From: Bacillota bacterium
GTDB taxonomy: Bacteria > Bacillota > Clostridia > Lachnospirales > Lachnospiraceae
Length of the DNA: 29,110 nt
NCBI GenBank assembly: GCA_023410575.1
Contig: JAEYPP010000080.1
Span: forward strand, 1-29,110
Reading direction: 5' to 3'
Part shown: positions 24,610 to 29,110 of the stretch, piece after piece
Position numbering within the stretch: the first letter of the stretch is position 1
Layout: every line of letters starts with the position of its first letter
Position numbers and translations under genes: made by a program
Notes under the pieces: generated by a model
What the model was told of the DNA's origin: nothing
Seen by the model: the letters and a program-made list of their open reading frames with translations, nothing else
The model's database searches: none

Positions 24610-26087
24610 TAAAATATAAGAAAGATAAAACAATCAAATATCCATTGAGATTGAAGCTGTCTATTGTAGCGGCTATTATTATTATACCAATGATTATTCT
24701 ATCTATTTATCAAATCGCAGCCTTACATAATTATAGCACGGCATATGATACAATCGTTCGAAGAATAACTTCTGCGAATAATTACAATCTAAATTTTAAA
24801 GAAGAGATGGACGAAAGTATGTATAAAATTGTCGTAGAAGCCGAGGATTTTAGTTCGATAGATAAGAATAGTGATTTGGAAAATCCCTATAAATTAATTC
24901 GGGATGCAAGGGACAATTTTACGAAGCTACAGACAATTACCTCGAGCAGAGAAAGTTTAGCATGGCTTAAACGAGTTTTGTTAAATCTTGATACCTTGGA
25001 AAATCGAATTGATGAGATTCGCGACAACTTAAAACAGACAGGACACTATGAAGAAAATATTGAGATGCTAGAATCCGATATTTATATTCTTACCGAACTC
25101 TTTCAGGAAGAAATACAGTATTACATTTATTATGAAACCCAAAATTTTGAGGCAATTCGACAAAGCTTAAATGAACAGGTAACAAATGTAATAATTACAA
25201 TGTTTATTGCATTGGCTAGTATTATTACTGCTTCCGTATTAGTCAATTATCTTGTGACAAATAGTATTACGAAACCAATACGATTGTTATGTGAAAAGAC
25301 CGCTATGGTTGCAAAAGGAGATTTTAAGGCGAGGACTTCCTGCAAAAATCGCGATGAATTATCAATTTTGTCCGATAGCTTTAATGATATGGCTATTAAA
25401 TTAGAACAACAGGTAAAAAGTATTCGTCTGGAACAAGAAAATCTTAGGGCTATGGAATCTAAGCTATTACAGGCTCAGATTAATCCTCATTTTTTATATA
25501 ATACGTTGGATACGATTGTTTGGCTTATTGAGGGGGATAAAAACAAAGAAGCAATCGATATAGTAATCGCTCTTTCAGAATTCTTTCGAATTATTGTTAG
25601 TAAAGGAAAAGACTTTATTACGATTCGAGAAGAAGAAGTACATATCAATAGCTATCTACAGATTCAACAATCACGGTATAAAGACATCTTGGATTATGAG
25701 ATTGATATACCAAAAGAGTTATATGATTATCAGATTTTAAAACTTACTTTACAGCCATTGATTGAAAATTCACTATACCATGGCATTAAGATGTTAAGAG
25801 CAAGAGGTAAAATTACTGTTATTGGTAAGTTAAACAAAGAGGAAATATGTTTTCATGTAATCGATAATGGTATCGGAATGGACGAAGCAGAGCTTGATGC
25901 ATTACGTAGAGAAATAGAGACGCCTGGTGGCAGACAGAGCAATGGGTTTGGTCTAGCGAATGTAAATAAGCGAATTAAATTGACTTATGGTAATGAGTAT
26001 GGACTTGAAATTCAGAGTAAAAAGGGAGAAGGTACAAGTATCACAATTAAAATTCCCGCTCGACATTATGAAAATGAATTGAGGTAG
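24606..26087 (+). CDS. YesM-type sensor histidine kinase
   Basis: A 493-residue membrane kinase. Segment 1 (residues ~18-39) and segment 2 (~194-216) bracket an extracellular sensor domain of ~155 residues that is mostly helical and is not a recognised small-molecule fold. A HAMP domain follows (SITKPIRLLCEKTAMVAKGDF). The His_kinase family-5 box has phosphorylated H295 in INPHFLYNTLDTIVWL; the ATPase has the N-box LQPLIENSLYHGI and G-rich DNGIGMDE and SNGFGLANVNKRI. The all-helical sensor domain fits sensing through a partner protein. The neighbouring binding protein begins 3 bases after the stop. Confidence 0.95.
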   Translation: MIKYKKDKTIKYPLRLKLSIVAAIIIIPMIILSIYQIAALHNYSTAYDTIVRRITSANNYNLNFKEEMDESMYKIVVEAEDFSSIDKNSDLENPYKLIRDARDNFTKLQTITSSRESLAWLKRVLLNLDTLENRIDEIRDNLKQTGHYEENIEMLESDIYILTELFQEEIQYYIYYETQNFEAIRQSLNEQVTNVIITMFIALASIITASVLVNYLVTNSITKPIRLLCEKTAMVAKGDFKARTSCKNRDELSILSDSFNDMAIKLEQQVKSIRLEQENLRAMESKLLQAQINPHFLYNTLDTIVWLIEGDKNKEAIDIVIALSEFFRIIVSKGKDFITIREEEVHINSYLQIQQSRYKDILDYEIDIPKELYDYQILKLTLQPLIENSLYHGIKMLRARGKITVIGKLNKEEICFHVIDNGIGMDEAELDALRREIETPGGRQSNGFGLANVNKRIKLTYGNEYGLEIQSKKGEGTSITIKIPARHYENELR

Positions 26088-26090
26088 GAT

Positions 26091-27104
26091 ATGAAGAAGC
26101 AAAAGAGTATCGTATTGTTTTTCATTCTTTGGTTAATTACAGTAACTGGCTGTAGCTTGAATCCATTGAGCGATCTTGAAAGTAACGAAGTCGAGCAGAG
26201 CGTATCTGTCGACTCTGACTTGATTATTGTAGGATTTTCTCAACTTGGCTCCGAATCGGATTGGCGTACGGCTAATACAAAATCAATTCAGAATGCGTTA
26301 TCAAAAGAAAATGGATTTTCCTTGATTTTTGCTAATGGAAGGCAGCGTCAGGAAAATCAGATTAAGGATATTCGAAGCTTTATCTTCCAAGAAGTTGATT
26401 ATATTGTAATAGCACCCGTTACAGAATCAGGTTGGGACACCGTACTAGAAGAGGCAAAAGAAGCAAGGATTCCTGTTATTATTGTTGACCGTAGAATTGA
26501 TACGGAGTATAAAAATCTTTACGTTGCTAGTGTTGAAACAGATAAATATGAGGAAGGCAGAAAGGCAGGGCTATGGCTTGAACAGCAGTGCAAAGATGAT
26601 TCGGAACAGATAAACATCGTAGTGCTTGAAGGTACTCTTAACTCTACTTCTCAGATTGGACGTTCCAAAGGTTTTGAAGAGATTGCACAACAACATGAGA
26701 ACTGGAATATTATTGCTCATGAAAGTGGTGACTTTACAAAAGCGAAGGGAAAAGAAGTGATGGCCAAATTTCTTCAGGAGTATGATGATATTGATGTATT
26801 GATTTCTCAAAATGATGACATGACGTTTGGCGCAATTGAGGCAATTAAGGAAGCTGGACTAACCTGTGGGGTTAATGGGGAGATTACAATTATATCCTTT
26901 GATGCAGTATCAGAAGCATTTGATAAGATGGAGGAAGGTCTAATTAACGTAGACATAGAATGCAATCCTTTACAAGGAGAATTAATTGCACAGATTATTG
27001 ATAAGCTAGAAAAAGGAGAAACTGTTGATAAGGTCTCTTATGTTAAAGGGGAAGTATTTGAAGCTGAAAATGCTAAATTGGATAGAGTTGGACGTAGCTA
27101 TTAA
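26091..27104 (+). CDS. YtfQ-like sugar-binding lipoprotein, probable co-sensor for the kinase
   Basis: A 337-residue periplasmic-binding-protein-like lipoprotein: signal peptide and lipobox VTGC (C21), then the type I fold. It closely follows the YtfQ pattern as I recall it: VGFSQLGSESDWRTANTKS, ENQIKDIRSFI, APVTESGWD, VDRRID, QNDDMTFGAIEAIKEAGL. YtfQ binds furanose sugars such as galactofuranose. It begins 3 bases after the kinase with GAGGTAGG. It has no permease gene beside it and is translated with the two-component pair, so a sensing role is more likely than transport. The second binding protein at 27332 is its paralogue. Confidence 0.9.
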   Translation: MKKQKSIVLFFILWLITVTGCSLNPLSDLESNEVEQSVSVDSDLIIVGFSQLGSESDWRTANTKSIQNALSKENGFSLIFANGRQRQENQIKDIRSFIFQEVDYIVIAPVTESGWDTVLEEAKEARIPVIIVDRRIDTEYKNLYVASVETDKYEEGRKAGLWLEQQCKDDSEQINIVVLEGTLNSTSQIGRSKGFEEIAQQHENWNIIAHESGDFTKAKGKEVMAKFLQEYDDIDVLISQNDDMTFGAIEAIKEAGLTCGVNGEITIISFDAVSEAFDKMEEGLINVDIECNPLQGELIAQIIDKLEKGETVDKVSYVKGEVFEAENAKLDRVGRSY

Positions 27105-27189
27105 TTATTAGGTTATTAATAGAAATTAATACGATCCAAATCATAACAAGGTAAAAATATTAATAAATCAAACATAAATCGTAAAAATC

Positions 27190-27217
27190 TTAACCGAAAA
27201 TTATTTTTTTGTATGAT
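27190..27217 (+). promoter_or_regulatory. Candidate promoter of the transport operon
   Basis: TTAACC (27190-27195), 16 bases, TATGAT (27212-27217). The match is moderate. A leader of over 100 bases would result. The 227-base gap (27105-27331) is very AT-rich, as expected of a site bound by an AraC-type regulator, but I cannot point to its operator. Confidence 0.35.
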
Positions 27218-27289
27218 TCAGTAAGAATGAATACAAAAGTAGGAATAATTTCCGTATTTTTTAGTCCATGTATTGAATATACTTGTATC

Positions 27290-27308
27290 ATATAAGAAAC
27301 TCTTATAT
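27290..27308. other. Perfect inverted repeat before the second binding-protein gene
   Basis: ATATAAGA-AAC-TCTTATAT is an 8-base perfect palindrome ending about 8 bases before the AAGGAGG ribosome site. It could be an operator or a 5' mRNA hairpin. It is all A/T-rich, so chance is not excluded. Confidence 0.4.
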
Positions 27309-27331
27309 AGAATATTAAGGAGGAGATAGTT

Positions 27332-28336
27332 ATGAAGAAAAGAATTTCGTTTATTTTAGTTCTAATGTTTGTTTTTGCTCTTGTTGGATGTGGCACGAAA
27401 GATAAGGACGCTGGTTCAACTAATGCTGGAGCAAATAACGAGTCCCCTAAAACAGAAACAAAATTAACAATTGGTGTTGTTCAGACGAATGCAAATGAAT
27501 CTGACTGGCGTACTGCTAATACAAAATCGTTTAATGAGGCATTTGATAAAGCTGGATTTACAGTAAAGATGGTATTTGGTGAAGGCGATCATGCAACACA
27601 AATATCACAGGCTCAACAGTTAATCCAAGAAGAGGTTGATTATCTGGTAGTTTTAGGACTTCAATCAACAGGTTGGGAAGATGTAGCAAAATCAGCGAAA
27701 GAAGCAGGTATTCCATTCATTATGGCTGACCGTAAACTTGAATTAACAGAAGATTTATATACTGCTATGGTATGTTCTGATTTTGAAGCTGAAGGTAAAA
27801 AAGCAGTTGAGTGGTTAAAGAATGCAGCTCTTAGCGAGTATAAGATTGTTGTACTTGGTGGTGATACAGGTTCTTCTGCACAGCTCGGACGTTCGAAAGC
27901 AATCGAAGATGGCGCTGCAGCTAATGGCTGGGAAATCGTATTCAACCAGAACATGTTAGGCTGGGATGAAACTTTAGCAAAACAGGCTGTTGCAGATTTA
28001 ATTGCTGGTGGTACTAAGTTTACTGTAATCTATGCAGAAAATGATAACATGGCTCGTGGCGCTTGTGACGCTATGGATGCAGCAGGTATTACATATGGTA
28101 AAGATGGCGACGTAAAAGTTATCGCATTCGATGCTAATAAATGGGCTCTTGAAAAAGTTCTTGCAGGCGAATTCAATTTAGATGTAGAGTGTAATCCTCT
28201 TCATGGACCACGTATTGTTGAACTGATTAATAAACTTGAAGCAGGAGAAACAGTAGAAAAGAATGCTTATGTAAATGAAGAGGTATTTGACTGCGCTACA
28301 ATCACAAAGGAAATCGTTGATGCACGTAGTTATTAA
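27332..28336 (+). CDS. YtfQ-like sugar ABC transporter substrate-binding lipoprotein
   Basis: A 334-residue lipoprotein (lipobox LVGC, C20) with a Ser/Asn/Gly/Glu linker followed by the type I binding fold. It is clearly related to the upstream protein: SDWRTANTKS is identical in both, APV/LGLQSTGWED, VLGGDTGSSAQLGRSKAIEDG, NDNMARGACDAMDAAGI and a C-terminus ending RSY align throughout. This one precedes the transporter ATPase and has the strongest ribosome site in the region (AAGGAGGAGA), as expected for the abundant binding component. Codon use is also noticeably more optimised towards its end. Likely ligand: a furanose or related pentose/hexose; this is inferred from YtfQ. Confidence 0.93.
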   Translation: MKKRISFILVLMFVFALVGCGTKDKDAGSTNAGANNESPKTETKLTIGVVQTNANESDWRTANTKSFNEAFDKAGFTVKMVFGEGDHATQISQAQQLIQEEVDYLVVLGLQSTGWEDVAKSAKEAGIPFIMADRKLELTEDLYTAMVCSDFEAEGKKAVEWLKNAALSEYKIVVLGGDTGSSAQLGRSKAIEDGAAANGWEIVFNQNMLGWDETLAKQAVADLIAGGTKFTVIYAENDNMARGACDAMDAAGITYGKDGDVKVIAFDANKWALEKVLAGEFNLDVECNPLHGPRIVELINKLEAGETVEKNAYVNEEVFDCATITKEIVDARSY

Positions 28337-28394
28337 TTAATAATCGTTTCTTATTCGATATCGATTTGTATAGTAATGTTTTACATTAATTAAT

Positions 28395-28442
28395 ATGCGT
28401 GGCGTTAAGTATGGGGATTCACTTATGCTTAGCACCACGCAT
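28395..28442 (+). other. Long stem-loop between binding protein and ATPase genes
   Basis: ATGCGTGGCGTTAAGTAT (28395-28412) pairs with 28425-28442 over 18 positions, with one mismatch and two G-U pairs, around a 12-base loop. The T-run after it is weak (TTTCTC), so it is best read as a partial terminator or 3'-end stabiliser giving more binding protein than ATPase, a common arrangement in sugar ABC operons. Confidence 0.7.
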
Positions 28443-28494
28443 TTCTCAAATGGCATACAATGTCATAAATAAGCCCGAACGGAGGTTTGAGTAT

Positions 28495-29110
28495 TTGCAG
28501 GACACAGTACTTAAAATGAAAAATATATATAAAAGCTTTCCAGGTGTAAAAGCCTTAAAAGATGTAGATTTTACATTATGTGAAGGTGAAATACATGCTT
28601 TGATGGGAGAAAACGGTGCTGGAAAGTCCACATTAATTAAGGTATTAACTGGAGTTTATTCAAAGGATGCTGGAGAAATCTTTATTAAGGGGAATGACAA
28701 GCCAGTTCAAATTAAATCTCCTCAGGAAGCTCAAAAATTAGGGATTAGCACGGTGTACCAGGAAATAACACTATGTCCAAATCTGACGGTTGCAGAAAAT
28801 TTGTTTATTGGAAGAACAAATGATATATTGGTTAATTGGAAGAAGAATAACTGCAAAGCAGAAGAAATTCTAAAAAGTTTGGGCATTCCAGCAAAACCAA
28901 CACAGCAATTGTCGAATTGCTCCATAGCAGTTCAACAAATGGTAGCGATAGCAAGAGCAGTTGATATGGATTGTAAGGTATTAATTCTTGATGAACCAAC
29001 CTCATCATTAGATGAACAAGAGGTAAATAAGTTATTTTCCTTAATGCGTAAGCTAAAGAGTAGAGGAGTAGGAATTATATTTGTAACTCATTTTCTTGAT
29101 CAGGTATATG
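28495..29110 (+). CDS. YtfR-like sugar ABC transporter ATP-binding protein (partial, runs off window)
   Basis: The visible 205 residues cover most of the first of two expected ATPase domains: Walker A GENGAGKST, Q-loop VYQEI, signature NCSIAVQQMVAIARAVD, Walker B VLILDEPTSSLD and the switch histidine in VTHFLDQVY. The signature and the FVTHFLDQVY segment closely resemble E. coli YtfR. The start is TTG at 28495, giving MQDTVLKMKNIYKSF; GGAGG (28481-28485) is 9 bases upstream. An ATG at 28516 would cut off residues usually present and has no site near it. It is downstream of the binding-protein gene and hairpin; the permease genes should follow. Confidence 0.93.
   Translation, partial: MQDTVLKMKNIYKSFPGVKALKDVDFTLCEGEIHALMGENGAGKSTLIKVLTGVYSKDAGEIFIKGNDKPVQIKSPQEAQKLGISTVYQEITLCPNLTVAENLFIGRTNDILVNWKKNNCKAEEILKSLGIPAKPTQQLSNCSIAVQQMVAIARAVDMDCKVLILDEPTSSLDEQEVNKLFSLMRKLKSRGVGIIFVTHFLDQVY

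Noticed and set aside
28446..28631. Minus-strand frame over the ATPase start
   Set aside because: It is the shadow of the Walker A region of the plus-strand ATPase, which has clear motifs and an upstream ribosome site.
1..29110. CRISPR arrays, tRNA or rRNA genes, insertion sequences, prophage
   Set aside because: Looked for regularly spaced repeats, tRNA arms, transposase motifs and long terminal inverted repeats; none was found beyond the hairpin repeat pair.

Overview
The window is AT-rich, Gram-positive chromosomal DNA. Lipobox-bearing lipoproteins, consensus AGGAGG ribosome sites, a ylxM-ffh-rpsP-khpA-rimM-trmD block, a bacterial V-type ATPase and a YesM/YesN two-component pair next to a sugar ABC transporter all point to an anaerobic, spore-forming clostridium. 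A plant-polysaccharide-using Lachnospiraceae of the Lachnoclostridium phytofermentans kind fits best; the species is an inference.

Layout. (1) 1-4180: signal recognition particle and ribosome/tRNA maturation genes, opening with a perfect TTGACA-17-TATAAT promoter and closing with a terminator directly after trmD. The left edge may hold the first codons of a divergent gene. (2) 4200-9070: a FAD oxidoreductase with a C-terminal Rieske domain; a 51-codon minus-strand gene that looks like a remnant; an alanyl-tRNA editing protein; and a minus-strand Ku/ATP-dependent ligase pair for non-homologous end joining, whose upstream region resembles a forespore sigma-G promoter. Two diverged copies of an ~83-bp hairpin-bearing repeat lie at 5636-5717 and 7208-7290. 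(3) 9212-11323: a 703-residue protein with a C-terminal SAM-dependent methyltransferase domain and a large unrecognised N-terminal half. (4) 11479-20155: a complete nine-gene V-type ATPase operon in the order G/H-like, C, I, K, F, E, A, B, D, with its own promoter region and terminator. (5) 20228-22870: an unrecognised lipoprotein and an integral-membrane acyltransferase. (6) 22987-29110: a YesN-type response regulator, a YesM-type sensor kinase and a YtfQ-like sugar-binding lipoprotein packed with 3-4 bp junctions, followed by a paralogous YtfQ-like binding protein and the start of a YtfR-like transporter ATPase that runs off the window.

How they work together. Region 6 reads as a sense-and-import module for a furanose-type sugar: the first binding protein probably presents the ligand to the kinase, the regulator activates the second binding protein and its transporter, and a stem-loop between binding protein and ATPase probably sets their expression ratio. 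The V-ATPase couples ATP to proton or sodium movement across the membrane. Ku and the ligase would seal double-strand breaks, possibly in spores.

Most of the window is ordinary core genome. The parts that known families explain least are the hairpin repeat pair, the small minus-strand gene joined to one copy, the N-terminal half of the methyltransferase and the lipoprotein/acyltransferase pair. No rRNA, tRNA, CRISPR array, transposase or prophage gene was seen.
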